A stretch of 64,000 bases of DNA from Acidiphilium sp. PA (GCF_026191915.1 NZ_JAIMBY010000018.1:1-64000), one strand, 5' to 3'. Positions 18,401-26,582 are shown, counted from the stretch's first letter. The notes: generated from the sequence alone by a model not told the origin. Made by a program: numbers and translations.

Positions 18401-18760
18401 CCAGGCCGTCCAGTCAAGGAACGTACGGCTTGGGTGGACAAGCGGGTCGGCACCGTTCACACTTTTCAAGGCAAAGAAGCGGAGGCCGTCATCTTGATGT
18501 TGGGAGCCGGGCGAGGCGCGAAACCCGGATCACGTAGCTGGGCGGGCGGCACGCCGAACCTGCTTAATGTCGCAGCAACCCGCGCCAAACGGGCGCTCTA
18601 CGTGGTCGGAAATTACCAGGAATGGCAGGGCGCTGGAGTATTCGGAGAGGCGTCACATTTGCTTGAGGTGAGAAGCGGACAGCAATGGTTGAATGATGCT
18701 CTCGCTCGTCGCGGACCAGACGTATTATCGCTCCTCAAAGCGACGAGGAAACCTGAATGA
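15404..18760 (+). CDS. SF1 DEAD-like helicase (AAA_11/AAA_12 type)
   Basis: An 1118-residue protein. Walker A 'GPPGTGKTTLL' lies at about residue 351, Walker B 'LMIDEAGQAAPQQ' at about 800, then 'VVIGDPLQIEPI' and the C-terminal SF1 motifs 'VGTVHTFQGKEAEAVI' (about 1015) and 'NLLNVAATRAKRALYVVG'. The split between motifs I and II holds a ~450-residue insertion with coiled coils. The start 'MSIAAETVRGVLRSWIACEV' is typical of this helicase group. Large SF1 helicases of this type are common in antiphage islands, and BREX genes follow, so defence is likely but unproven. Confidence 0.8.
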   Translation: MSIAAETVRGVLRSWIACEVLSPQITKGNGWSDVAGDRGGRIRNRKTGADDGPTLWQPPQDGDPTPWPILTESQDDGQHEAEGSVDPSEPLPAASEVGSPRDRKLRTWYSVILAAMPAGESFERLDEFFDDQADEDATIRPLSGFVVAASVVLDEWGIIVPDSLAINSFCWGFGHLSTGGTPDDLSDWSTEERGLKLRFADLLTPRGPDGQPRSLSWDDLRGVSRALVEELGIPDDLQILTPCVIEMVRPDPPAADILASFYLSDLSRVLDAVENETVTGAVASYLGLNPPIDPWDCLNDRLKLSQLLDPGLFPLGRWPGNGLHPLTLLQQAAVNAIARDLDTHGLAAVNGPPGTGKTTLLRDVVAHVIITRAERLAAIESPWNGLGDIDLMDYAIVVASCNNAAVENISLELPVREKALDASIWNEGGLDYFGHTATALLNLPKDVSDTQRAWGLIAARLGNADNRRQFFEKFWWDKDWGLNDWFKRLVSPDLHRPDPPGKLVRLDPPLRPPEAKQLWRKTRAEFLRALATCRRLRAELVNLAQTAETLRCCETRLPGIRDETVRAQRDLQSARKAVLAAREHLSQLLAEEATLNIRLTALTAIKPSWVSRRLKSPAWRTHETAIRRLVDDLGEVADAIKAARINVKAATDEEERLGVSCATIEASLKGIEDEVMLLSQKLVDAGDELGVSCPAPEFWSQTDDSFYQSSPWNGGRFRAARDALFMAAIRFQRAFIIVGASKLKPSLNVIAKAASGGPDAPRPNSRDWGVFFLLVPVVSSTFASIGRMFKDFGGESIGWLMIDEAGQAAPQQAVGAIWRARRTVVIGDPLQIEPITSIPPRTMRLIFKSHGLDAVPWSAPLDSVQTLADRASHIQGWFPLEDSVTENDTRVTGIPLLVHRRCDQPMFDLANRIAYAGRMVFATEPGPSPIRDLLGGSAWIDIDAPSSDKWVHEEGILIAQAIAELCGSHPEPPDLYVISPFRMPAARLRSLLLQTRDVLPGRPVKERTAWVDKRVGTVHTFQGKEAEAVILMLGAGRGAKPGSRSWAGGTPNLLNVAATRAKRALYVVGNYQEWQGAGVFGEASHLLEVRSGQQWLNDALARRGPDVLSLLKATRKPE

Positions 18761-19012
18761 GGTCTCAATCCGTCCTGATTCCTCTTCAAGCCCATCTCGG
18801 GCTCATCTCTCGACCCGCCAGCCCAATCTTATTCACTTGTCCAGATAACCGGATCCCCACAGCAGCGATCCGTACGAATACCGACCTTCGGCTTATGGCG
18901 GGAATTGGCCGTGAGCGGACAGGCGGGTCTCGGAGAGGCAGCCGCGGTGAGCTGCCATTCGTAAAGGCAGCCGCTGGCGATCGAAGCGCGGCAACTGATC
19001 GCCCGCACCTAG

Positions 19013-19149
19013 CAGCCTGTCGGACTTAAGGATTTTGCGCAATTACTGCATTGATGTCGCGCAAATATAGCCGTTTAGTTGTGCAAGCCGCAGACCATAA
19101 GACTTATAATTCCAAACAATCGTAGATTTCAGTTAAGTCCGACAGGCTC
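19013..19149. mobile_element. 137-bp MITE with 17-bp inverted ends and CTAG target repeats
   Basis: CAGCCTGTCGGACTTAA at 19013-19029 and TTAAGTCCGACAGGCTC at 19133-19149 are inverted repeats with one mismatch. Both ends are flanked directly by CTAG (19009-19012 and 19150-19153), a four-base target duplication. The interior is AT-richer than its surroundings and codes for nothing. This fits a non-autonomous element moved by a full-size IS whose ends read (G/C)AGCCTGTCGGACTTAA, such as an IS1182-type element. It lies 50 bases before the ATPase gene and may affect its promoter. Confidence 0.8.
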
Positions 19150-19198
19150 CTAGAGCCGGTTCTTGCGTGATGGCCGTTTGGTATCGGATCGCGACACC

Positions 19199-21295
19199 AT
19201 GTCGTTTCCGGCACTCCGCTCCCCCACCGAGGCTTTGCGATTGAAAAGCCGGACGCTCTGTGAAAAAGTCGGCCCGCGCATCGGGGCGGGGGCAGGTTTG
19301 CAACAGATCGAAGTCAGGGTTGAGAACGACCATATCCAGAGGATTACCACGGCGCGGCCGCTGGCGGCGATCGCCGAGCTGATCTGGAACGCCTATGACG
19401 CCGATGCCACCGAAGTTCGCGTCGAGCTGGAAAAGGGGCAGCTAACCGAACTGGGCAGCATTCTCGTCAACGACAATGGCACCGGCATCCCGTTCGACAC
19501 GATAGAGGACAGTTTCCAGAAGCTCGGTGGGTCTTGGAAGCGGCCGGGCGCGAAGACGAGCGGCGGCCGCGCCGTACATGGCGAGAAAGGCCAAGGACGC
19601 TTCAAAGCCTTTTCGCTCGGCGAGTCCGTAGCCTGGACCTCGAACCATGGCGGCCGGCGTTTCACCATCTTCGGGCAGAAATCCAACCTGAAAAACTTCG
19701 AGCTGAGCGAACCCGTCACCACTACCAGCGAGGGGTGCACGGTCGCGATCCGCGATGTCATCAAGGACTTTGAGATCAGGGCTGAAGACGGCTTCGCCGA
19801 TAGGGTTCGGGACGTATTCGCGCTCCAACTCTATGACGATCCGAGCTTCCGGATCATCTATGACGGCGTCGCCATTGACGCCCGTGAGGCCATTGCCTCG
19901 GTGACGCCCTATCCGATCGCCGTCGACCACGGCGGCCGCACGCTCGAGGCGACGCTCGATATCGTCGAGTGGAAGAAATCCGTCGATCGCAAGCTTATGC
20001 TGTGCCTGCCAGGGAGGTTCAGCTTCTACGAGATGCCGCCCGGCATTCAGGCGCGTGGGTTCGAGTTCACCGCCTATCTGACTGCGGAGCTTTTCCAGCA
20101 GCTCGCCGACAATCATACCGAGGGCCTGGTCGAGCTGGACGCCGCCTCAAACACGCTGATCGAGGCGGCCAAAGCTCGGCTACGCGAGCATTTTCGGACC
20201 AAGGAAGCCGCGCGGTCCCGCGACAAGATCCAAGAATGGGTCGACGCGGCAATCTACCCCTATGAAGGCGCAGCGGCAGATCCGATCGAAATCAACGAGC
20301 GGCAGGTGTTCGACGTGGTCGCCCTGAACCTCTCCGATTATAGCGCGGACTTCGACAAGTCTCCGATCAAGCAGAAGAAACTCGTTCTCCAGCTCATCAA
20401 GGCGGCGATCGAGACCGGTGCGTCCAATCTGCTCTCGATCCTGGAGAAAGTGATCGACCTACCGAAGGAGCGGCAGGACGAGTTGGCGGACCTGCTGCGC
20501 AAGACCTCCCTAACCGCCGTGATCAACGCGGCGAAATCCGTCACCGATCGGCTAGATTTTCTTAAGGCGCTGCAGCTGCTTGTCTTCGAACCCAAGTCTA
20601 AACGCCAGCTCCTGGAACGGTCGCAGCTCCACCGGATTATCGCTCAAGAGACCTGGATCTTCGGCGAGCAGTTCAACCTAGTAAACGACGATCAGGACCT
20701 GAACTCGGTCCTCCGCAGCCATATCGAGCTGCTGGGCAAAGAACGCGAGGCGCCAGGTGCCACCGAACCGGTGCTTGATGCAGAGGGCAAGGCGGCCATC
20801 GTCGACCTGATGCTGTCGGCCCGCATCCCGACCCCGACCGACGACGAGCGCAGGCATCTCGTCGTCGAGCTCAAGCGGCCGCGCCAGCCCATTAACGAGG
20901 ACGTGCTCGGCCAAATCAGGAAATATGCTAAGGCCGTCGCGCTGGACTCGCGCTTCGAGCACAGCAATGTCGAATGGGATTTCGTCGCCATCTCGAACAA
21001 GTTCACGCCCGACGCTGAGCTCGAAGCGCGGATAGCCGGCAAGCCGCGAGGCCTCATTATGGAGTTGGACGATCCGATCAGGATCCGGGTCTGGGCCAAG
21101 ACCTGGGGCCAGATCATCCAGGAAGCAGAAGGCCGTCTGACTTTCTACAAGCGGCGCCTCGAATATCAGGCCAGCGACGAGGAAGCGCTGGGCTATCTGC
21201 GCACGATCAACGCAGCCTATCTCAGTGACGCGGTGAAGGCTCGCATCGCCGAGCTGGATATCGAAGCAGTCGGTGAGCCAAAGAGTGAAGGCTGA
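19199..21295 (+). CDS. GHKL ATPase with C-terminal nuclease-like domain (putative defence)
   Basis: About 698 residues from ATG 19199. The GHKL (gyrase/Hsp90/MutL-type) ATP-binding fold is clear: N-box 'AELIWNAYDADATEVRV' (E60, N64), G1 'VNDNGTGIP' (about 91-99) and G2 'GEKGQGRFKAF' (about 128-138). Near residue 555 'RHLVVELKRPRQPINEDVLG' has the E-x-K pattern of PD-(D/E)xK nucleases. GHKL-nuclease proteins resemble MORC- and Shedu-like defence proteins. The start is uncertain, since no clear RBS precedes 19163 or 19199 and the MITE sits just upstream. An HNH gene follows on the same strand. Confidence 0.7.
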   Translation: MSFPALRSPTEALRLKSRTLCEKVGPRIGAGAGLQQIEVRVENDHIQRITTARPLAAIAELIWNAYDADATEVRVELEKGQLTELGSILVNDNGTGIPFDTIEDSFQKLGGSWKRPGAKTSGGRAVHGEKGQGRFKAFSLGESVAWTSNHGGRRFTIFGQKSNLKNFELSEPVTTTSEGCTVAIRDVIKDFEIRAEDGFADRVRDVFALQLYDDPSFRIIYDGVAIDAREAIASVTPYPIAVDHGGRTLEATLDIVEWKKSVDRKLMLCLPGRFSFYEMPPGIQARGFEFTAYLTAELFQQLADNHTEGLVELDAASNTLIEAAKARLREHFRTKEAARSRDKIQEWVDAAIYPYEGAAADPIEINERQVFDVVALNLSDYSADFDKSPIKQKKLVLQLIKAAIETGASNLLSILEKVIDLPKERQDELADLLRKTSLTAVINAAKSVTDRLDFLKALQLLVFEPKSKRQLLERSQLHRIIAQETWIFGEQFNLVNDDQDLNSVLRSHIELLGKEREAPGATEPVLDAEGKAAIVDLMLSARIPTPTDDERRHLVVELKRPRQPINEDVLGQIRKYAKAVALDSRFEHSNVEWDFVAISNKFTPDAELEARIAGKPRGLIMELDDPIRIRVWAKTWGQIIQEAEGRLTFYKRRLEYQASDEEALGYLRTINAAYLSDAVKARIAELDIEAVGEPKSEG

Positions 21296-21457
21296 GCCTC
21301 AACCGGGCGAACGGACTGCACTTTGGAGCAAAACGACGTTGGCTTCTGAGATCGCCATATTTGCGCTTGAACTGCGTAGTTTGGCCGCAAAGCGTCCGTT
21401 GCTGGGGATGCCCAAGGTTATATGTTCGCTCGCCGAATAGATAGGAGAATTCGTTTC

Positions 21458-22447
21458 GTGACCGTTAGCCTGAAAAGCCAAAAGATCTTATGGGGCAAAG
21501 CCGCCGCGCGCTGCGCCATGCCCGAGTGCCGCCGTCAACTGGTCGAGGACATCAGCGAGACCGACGACCCTACGCTCGTCGGTGAGAATTGCCACATCGT
21601 CGCTGAGAGAGACGGCGGCCCGCGGAGCGATCCGACGATGTCGGTCGAAGACCGCAACCGCTACGCAAACCTCGTCCTTCTCTGCAACGTCGATCACAAG
21701 ATCATCGATGACAATGAAGCAGTCTGGACGGTCGACCGGCTGAAGGTTTTGAAGGCGGAGCATGAGGCGTGGGTGGAGCAGTCACTCCGGCTCGATGGGG
21801 CCAAGATGCGCGATGACACCGTCTATGCTGATTATGTTGACGAATGGGTTCGGCTCGCACATCTCGACGAATGGACCGCATGGAGCAGTTGGGTGCTCGG
21901 GTCAGGGCAGCCGCGCATTTGGGTGAAGGTCGATGAAGATCTCAGCGCGCTGCGCCGGTGGCTGCTCGGCCGTACTTGGCCCGGCCGGTATCCTTCGCTA
22001 GAACTTGCTTTCGGCAACTTCGGCCGAGTGCTGCAGGATTTTCAGGAAACTCTGCACGAGCACCTCGAACCGCGCGGCAAGGGCGAGCAACTCTTCACCT
22101 GCAAATTTTACCAGATCAAACAGTGGGACCCGCCGCTCTACGCATCTCTCGCGGCACAGTACAATTTCCATGTTGATATCGTCAGCGACCTCATGCTTGA
22201 GCTAACACGCGCGGCGAACCTCGTTTGCGACGAAGTCCGCTTGCATATTGCGCACAATTTTCGTTTGGCGGAAGGAAACGTGATCGTGCAGCGCGGTCCA
22301 GACATGGAACTGCGCTGGGTCGAATTCGTGCCGCGCTATTCTCTGGAGGAAACAGCCGCACTGGAGCTCTATCCTGGGCTACCGCAATTCTATGACGACC
22401 GCGACCATCGCGACTGGGCGGTCGGGAGGGGTCGACCGAACGTTTGA
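21458..22447 (+). CDS. HNH endonuclease-domain protein
   Basis: 329 residues from GTG 21458, which follows AGGAG at 21443-21447. The N-terminal HNH motif is complete: 'CAMPEC' (19-24), 'ENCHIVAERDGGPRSD' (H46) and 'NRYANLVLLCNVDHKIID' (N71, C76, H80), which form a zinc-supported beta-beta-alpha-metal nuclease. The C-terminal ~230 residues have no recognised domain and may sense a partner or target. It is 162 bases downstream of the GHKL ATPase gene. The two probably work together against foreign DNA, by inference from this pairing and the defence-island setting. Confidence 0.75.
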   Translation: MTVSLKSQKILWGKAAARCAMPECRRQLVEDISETDDPTLVGENCHIVAERDGGPRSDPTMSVEDRNRYANLVLLCNVDHKIIDDNEAVWTVDRLKVLKAEHEAWVEQSLRLDGAKMRDDTVYADYVDEWVRLAHLDEWTAWSSWVLGSGQPRIWVKVDEDLSALRRWLLGRTWPGRYPSLELAFGNFGRVLQDFQETLHEHLEPRGKGEQLFTCKFYQIKQWDPPLYASLAAQYNFHVDIVSDLMLELTRAANLVCDEVRLHIAHNFRLAEGNVIVQRGPDMELRWVEFVPRYSLEETAALELYPGLPQFYDDRDHRDWAVGRGRPNV

Positions 22448-22655
22448 TCATTACTGCGGTCGGCACCGTTTTGGCTATAGGGAGTTATTGCGAACGAGCT
22501 CGACGCCGCACGAGCGAACGACCGCTTTGCGGCCATATGTTCTGGACCGTCAACGACAGAGATGAGCGCAAAGCCGCCGATCGATCGACAGCGGTAGTTG
22601 GGACGAAGGCGGTTCGCCTTGCGGGATCAATCGCGAGACTGTAGCGATCAGTGGT

Positions 22656-23081
22656 CTATGTCATAAAAACGGTGGCGAGCGCCGTAGCCACATGCGTGTT
22701 GTGGTCATCGGTTTGCGCGTGGATATCGGCGGCGACGATAACCAGCGTGCGGCCCGATTTGACGACGCGCGCGTGGCAGCTGAGCTTCGCGCCCTTCGTC
22801 GGGGCAAGAAAATTGACCTTGAATTCGCTGGTAACAGGACGCGAAACTCCTGGCGCGATTGTCGCTGCGGCGATCGCGCTGGCATTATCGATCAAATAGG
22901 CAGACACGCCTCCGTGGAAATAACCGTAATGCTGCAATAGCTCCGGCCTTGCGTCGACCTCGACTAAACACTGACCCGGCTCCAGCGATTGGAGCCGCGC
23001 GCCCACTAGACGCGTGAAACCCTGGGCCGCGACAGCATGTTGGATTTGCTGGCGCAAAGCCTCAAACTCTGTTCCACTCAT
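22656..23081 (-). CDS. PaaI-family (hotdog) thioesterase
   Basis: A 141-residue hotdog-fold protein. 'YGYFHGGVSAYLIDNASAIAA' is the HGG catalytic loop of the PaaI/4HBT group, followed by 'TSEFKVNFLAPTKG' and 'LVIVAADIHAQ'. These enzymes hydrolyse acyl-CoA thioesters. The substrate cannot be read from sequence. Its start overlaps the stop of the TetR gene by four bases, so the two form an operon and the regulator probably controls it. It looks like ordinary metabolic cargo between defence genes. Confidence 0.85.
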   Translation of the reverse strand: MSGTEFEALRQQIQHAVAAQGFTRLVGARLQSLEPGQCLVEVDARPELLQHYGYFHGGVSAYLIDNASAIAAATIAPGVSRPVTSEFKVNFLAPTKGAKLSCHARVVKSGRTLVIVAADIHAQTDDHNTHVATALATVFMT

Positions 23082-23695
23082 GGCGCTTCCTTCCTTGCTG
23101 CTGTTTGGGCGGCGCTGGTAAACAGCGCCGCGATCTGCCGGCTGATCTCGCGAATGACATCGGCGTTTCCTTCAGCGCGCGTCATCAGTAAGGCGCCCTC
23201 CAGCGACGCGATAGCGAGGCGCCCCAAAGACCGGGCAGAGCGGGGATCAACGCCGTCATTTTCAAGGTCGCGCGCGAAAATCGCGGCCCAGTCATTGAAC
23301 GCAGCGGCGCCGAGCGACGCGATCTCACCGGAATCCGGCGCAAGCTCCAGCACTGTCGTAGCGATTGGGCATCCCTCCCGGCACCCTGAGGCTTCCATCC
23401 AGCCTGCGAGCAAAGTGCCGTATTCAATGAGCCGGTTCGCCGCTGTCGGCGCGTCAATGGCGCTCAATGACTGCGACGCGACGTGCGTGGCATAGGAGAT
23501 CACCGCTCGAGCAATTTCCTCCTTGCCGCCGGGAAAGAAATGGTAGAGCGATCCCTTTGGTCCACCAGCGAGGCTGACGATATCGGCGATCCCGGTCGCG
23601 TTATAGCCGCGAACACGAAACAGTTCGGCAGCAGCGCGAATAAAACGGTCGCGCTGCGGAGAGGATCGGTCGGATATAGCCCGTGTGACTTTCAT
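23078..23695 (-). CDS. TetR/AcrR-family transcriptional regulator
   Basis: 205 residues. The N-terminal helix-turn-helix is 'FIRAAAELFRVRGYNATGIADIVSLAGGPKGSLYHFFPGGKEEI', the classic TetR pattern. The C-terminal domain ('GWMEASGCREGCPIATTVLEL', 'FARDLENDGVDPRSARSLGR') matches the LmrA/YxaF-like ligand-binding group. It is the first gene of the operon with the thioesterase and is probably autoregulated. An imperfect palindrome lies just upstream. Confidence 0.85.
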   Translation of the reverse strand: MKVTRAISDRSSPQRDRFIRAAAELFRVRGYNATGIADIVSLAGGPKGSLYHFFPGGKEEIARAVISYATHVASQSLSAIDAPTAANRLIEYGTLLAGWMEASGCREGCPIATTVLELAPDSGEIASLGAAAFNDWAAIFARDLENDGVDPRSARSLGRLAIASLEGALLMTRAEGNADVIREISRQIAALFTSAAQTAARKEAP

Positions 23696-23715
23696 CGTCT
23701 TCGGTAAAATTATAC

Positions 23716-23725
23716 AGACCGTTCT
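23716..23725. promoter_or_regulatory. possible TetR operator
   Basis: AGACCGTTCT matches its reverse complement at eight of ten positions and lies about 20 bases before the TetR start codon, where TetR-family regulators often bind. The surrounding 'TTATACAGACCGTTCTACTAT' area is AT-richer than the average. The assignment is by position and symmetry only. Confidence 0.35.
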
Positions 23726-23959
23726 ACTATCTGGTCCTCGACCGAAAGGGAAGCAAAAAATGAATGGCGGGTTTTAGCAAGGGCGGGGTGCTCCTTTGCA
23801 CCCCACCGCTCTTGTACGCCTCTTCAAGGGTCCGCAATCAGGTAACAGCAAACCCGCCGAGAATGTTCGCCATGAGCGCATTGCTGCCCGTCTGATGGCA
23901 TTCAGACCCAGCTTGCGGCGCCCCTGTTCCCGATCGCGACAACACGCTAGGTTGGTAGC

Positions 23960-24163
23960 ATGTCTGAGTCAGATAAGCCGCTGCGCCAGCAGATCGACGA
24001 TGCGATGGCGGCGATACGTCACCAGCTCGAGCGACTCAGCGAGGGGCCGACCATGGGTGGCCCCTCCGACGACCGCTCCGTCATCGCGGACCTTGAAGCG
24101 GAGTACCGGGCGCTCAAGGAGGCGCGAGTTGGTCTGGGATCCCATGATTGCGCCTTGGACTAG
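23960..24163 (+). CDS. small hypothetical helical protein
   Basis: A 67-residue acidic, helical protein ('LRQQIDDAMAAIRHQLERLS'). Similar short coiled-coil proteins are common in alphaproteobacteria without known function. It has no signal or membrane segment. A longer overlapping frame at 23796-24206 is less protein-like. It stands alone between the TetR operon and the BREX locus. Confidence 0.45.
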   Translation: MSESDKPLRQQIDDAMAAIRHQLERLSEGPTMGGPSDDRSVIADLEAEYRALKEARVGLGSHDCALD

Positions 24164-24697
24164 TTCGACGACGAGAATCCTAATTAGCACTGGCGGATAT
24201 GATTGAGTAATGAATGCCTGTAAAATGTGCTATTTGGTTCTAGACACTGGCTCGTTAGCGTATCGCAATACCAAAACCGACCCTATTGATGCGGAAAATC
24301 TGTCTCACCCGATCGTGCTACTGGGGTATAACTAAACGGAACGGTCTGTGGCGCTAGGTTACCGGTCCGCTCGCTCGTTGGAGAAGGCCGATGCAAACGC
24401 GCAATCTCCATATCTTGCAAGGCAGGCGGGAGGTTGCCCCCCCTTAGCCGGATAGGCATGGCAAGTTGATTAAGGAGGGTTCTTATAGATTCGCTGGATC
24501 TGGCCACCTTCCGGCGATCCGCTGCTATTTATCTACGTTGGGTGTTCTCCTAGGCACTCGAAGATTGTGCCGTTCATTATGTCCAAACACTCCAGGATGC
24601 CGCCAGGCATGGATTTAGTCGCTCCACACGAAATGACTCTGGTAAACTTCGGCAACGTCTGGCATTGTTTGGCATCATTGTCCTAAAGGGGCAAGCC
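24164..24697. other. intergenic region upstream of the BREX locus
   Basis: About 530 bases, AT-richer than the surroundings, without a supported gene. A minus-strand frame at 24283-24507 has no domain. The region marks the left border of the BREX locus and should contain its promoter. I see no clear operator or element end. Confidence 0.45.
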
Positions 24698-24892
24698 ATG
24701 CAGGACGAGATACTGACGTTACCGGACGTGGCCACTTTGCTAAAGGTCGGGGGAAAGACCGTCTACACAATGGCACGAAACGCCGAGATCCCGGCGTTCA
24801 AGGTCCGCGGCCAATGGCGGTTCAAGCGGGAGGACATCGACGCTTGGATCGAACAACAGAAGCCCACGCGCCTCGACGACCCAGCGCGGTGA
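24698..24892 (+). CDS. excisionase-type helix-turn-helix protein
   Basis: 64 residues: 'EILTLPDVATLLKVGGKTVY' and 'IPAFKVRGQWRFKREDIDAW' form the winged helix-turn-helix of the excisionase/MerR-like HTH_17 family. ATG 24698 follows AAAGGGG. It lies 31 bases before brxE in the same direction. Genes of this type often lead defence loci and probably regulate them. A role as a real excisionase is less likely because no integrase is near. Confidence 0.8.
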   Translation: MQDEILTLPDVATLLKVGGKTVYTMARNAEIPAFKVRGQWRFKREDIDAWIEQQKPTRLDDPAR

Positions 24893-24923
24893 TCATGCAG
24901 CTTTCAGGCTCTAAGTCGCAACC

Positions 24924-25457
24924 ATGGCCACTACTCCGGTCACTCGGCAGCGGGGAGGAAAGCCATTGATTCAGGCAATCCTTACAATGCGTTTTGCGAT
25001 AGGGCTTCTCGGAGAGAAGGAACAGGCAGGTTGGTGGCCGTCCAGTTTTATGTCGCCAACCAGTAGCGCATTCCTACTGCCGGTCTTTGGCGCGAACACA
25101 ATGCACGCGCGATATCAAGGTATCGTTGAGGCCGGCAAACGTGTGCATGACGAGAGGATAGGCGTCGGTCGAGTTTTTCATCTGTTCAGGCTCCCCGAAG
25201 CAACCGAGCAACGTCTATTCGATGGCCTATCATCCGCCGAAAACGGTGTGGCAACGGGGACCCTATCGCCGGAAGTGGCGAATAAGCAGCTTTCAGTTTT
25301 AGCCGCTGCATCAATCGAGGCCAAGCAGGGTCCTATTTCCATCGGTTCAGCAGACGATCTCGGTAAACCGGATTGGATCAGCATTGCTGCTAGCCTATAT
25401 GCGGCCGCTTTTGCCGCGGGCGTCCAATGTTTCCCATATTTCTCCGAGAAACCATGA
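24924..25457 (+). CDS. brxE: BrxE-like BREX protein
   Basis: 177 residues. The sequence 'RFAIGLLGEKEQAGWWPSSF', 'SAFLLPVFG', 'EAGKRVHDERIGVGRVFHLFRLP' follows the pattern of BrxE, a small protein found at the head of type 6 BREX loci, with unknown biochemical role. Its stop overlaps brxA by ATGA. A start nearer 'MRFAIGLLGEKEQ' (24987) is possible. The order HTH-brxE-brxA-brxB-brxC-pglX is that of type 6 BREX. Confidence 0.7.
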   Translation: MATTPVTRQRGGKPLIQAILTMRFAIGLLGEKEQAGWWPSSFMSPTSSAFLLPVFGANTMHARYQGIVEAGKRVHDERIGVGRVFHLFRLPEATEQRLFDGLSSAENGVATGTLSPEVANKQLSVLAAASIEAKQGPISIGSADDLGKPDWISIAASLYAAAFAAGVQCFPYFSEKP

Positions 25458-26242
25458 GCCCTGCGGCCAAATATACCACCCAACTCCAGGCCGGCCTCGG
25501 GCTTGTGCGCGAGACTATCATGCTGCTTGAGCTTTGGCGGCCAGGAATGGTAGGGCAGGATCTCCTGAAAGTAGCTTTGGCCTCGGGCGCCTTCTCAACG
25601 ATGTCGGCTCGCCGCCTGCGCAACATCATCATCGAAGCATTTTGTCCGCGCTACCTCGTGAACGGTTCCGAACCGGCGGATCTGCTGAAGTCGTTAGTCG
25701 GTCTCCTTCCGAAAGACGAATTGCGATCGCTCTTCTTCCTCTTCACATGCCGGGCAAACCGAATTTTGGGCGATTTTGTCCGGCAAGTGTATTGGGCTCG
25801 CTATGAAGCAGGAGCAGGCACCGTCTCGAAAGAGGATGCTCGAGGGTTCATCACTTCGGCGATTTCGAACGGCCGAACAACCAGCCGCTGGTCAGAGTCA
25901 ACCATCATCCGCATGAGCCGCTACCTGCTGGGAGCGTGCGCGGACTTTGGGTTGCTCGGTGCAATGAAGGCCGAGGCTCGGCCAATCAGCACATTTAGGA
26001 TCACACCTCCGGTCGCATCGATTTTGGCTCACGAATTGCATTTCCTAGGTCTTGGAGACAACGCCGTCGTGAGAAGCGAGGACTGGGCTCTCTTCGGCCT
26101 TGAGGCCGATGATGTGATAGGCGAGCTAAAACGTTTATCCCTTCGTGGCGAGCTGATTGTTCAGTCGGCTGGATCTGTGACCCACGTGACATGGAAATAT
26201 AAATCGATGGAGGACCTCGCCAATGGCATCGCTCAGGTCTGA
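25454..26242 (+). CDS. brxA: BrxA, DUF1819-family BREX protein
   Basis: 262 residues from ATG 25454, which overlaps the brxE stop. 'TTQLQAGLGLVRETIMLLEL', 'RRLRNIIIEAFCPRYL', 'FFLFTCRANRILGDFVRQVYW' and 'RWSESTIIRMSRYLLGACADFGLL' fit BrxA (DUF1819), an all-helical DNA-binding BREX component related to NusB-like folds. It appears intact. The start of brxB lies within its last codons. BREX modifies host DNA and blocks phage replication, and BrxA is required in several types. Confidence 0.85.
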   Translation: MSPAAKYTTQLQAGLGLVRETIMLLELWRPGMVGQDLLKVALASGAFSTMSARRLRNIIIEAFCPRYLVNGSEPADLLKSLVGLLPKDELRSLFFLFTCRANRILGDFVRQVYWARYEAGAGTVSKEDARGFITSAISNGRTTSRWSESTIIRMSRYLLGACADFGLLGAMKAEARPISTFRITPPVASILAHELHFLGLGDNAVVRSEDWALFGLEADDVIGELKRLSLRGELIVQSAGSVTHVTWKYKSMEDLANGIAQV

Positions 26243-26582
26243 CTTCGACGAATTGATCCGCCGTGTTGAAGCCGGCCGGGACTTCGCCCATGCCAGCTTC
26301 GAGCCAATTTTCTATCTGGTCTTCCACCCGCGGGACCTGCTCGAGGCAAAGCTCCTAATGCCAGCATGGACCTCCAAGCTCAGAAATAACGGGTGGCGGA
26401 TGGAAACGTTCTCCATCGCCGAGCACGTTGCCGACATACTTGCAAAGGCCCCGCTTCGCAAAATCTGGTTGGAAGCAGACAAGAAGGAACCTCTCGCTTG
26501 GCAGCGGACGAACAAAGCGCTCGGAAATGCACTGACTGTACAGCGACGCCTGCAAGGACGCCTAGAGGAAAAACTTGCGGCG
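26223..26582 (+). pseudogene. brxB: brxB 5' part, interrupted by IS1380
   Basis: About 120 codons of BrxB (DUF1788). 'DFDELIRRVEAGRDF', 'PIFYLVFHPRDLLEAK' and 'WRMETFSIAEHVADIL' fit the family. The reading frame then enters the IS1380 end at 26583 and stops soon after at 26618. The remaining ~70 codons lie beyond the IS. Both parts together give about 190 residues, the usual BrxB size, so little besides the insertion has changed. The start overlaps brxA by 20 bases. Confidence 0.8.

Noticed and set aside
18757-19029. 90-codon ORF after the helicase gene
   Set aside because: It runs into the MITE end, has no domain, and its start overlaps the helicase stop only by chance of a GAATGAGG context without a good RBS.
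22656-23695. TetR-thioesterase pair as part of the defence system
   Set aside because: Both proteins are ordinary metabolic families on the opposite strand, coupled to each other and not to the flanking defence genes.
24283-24507. 74-codon minus-strand ORF upstream of the BREX locus
   Set aside because: No recognisable motif or RBS, and it lies alone in an AT-richer spacer.
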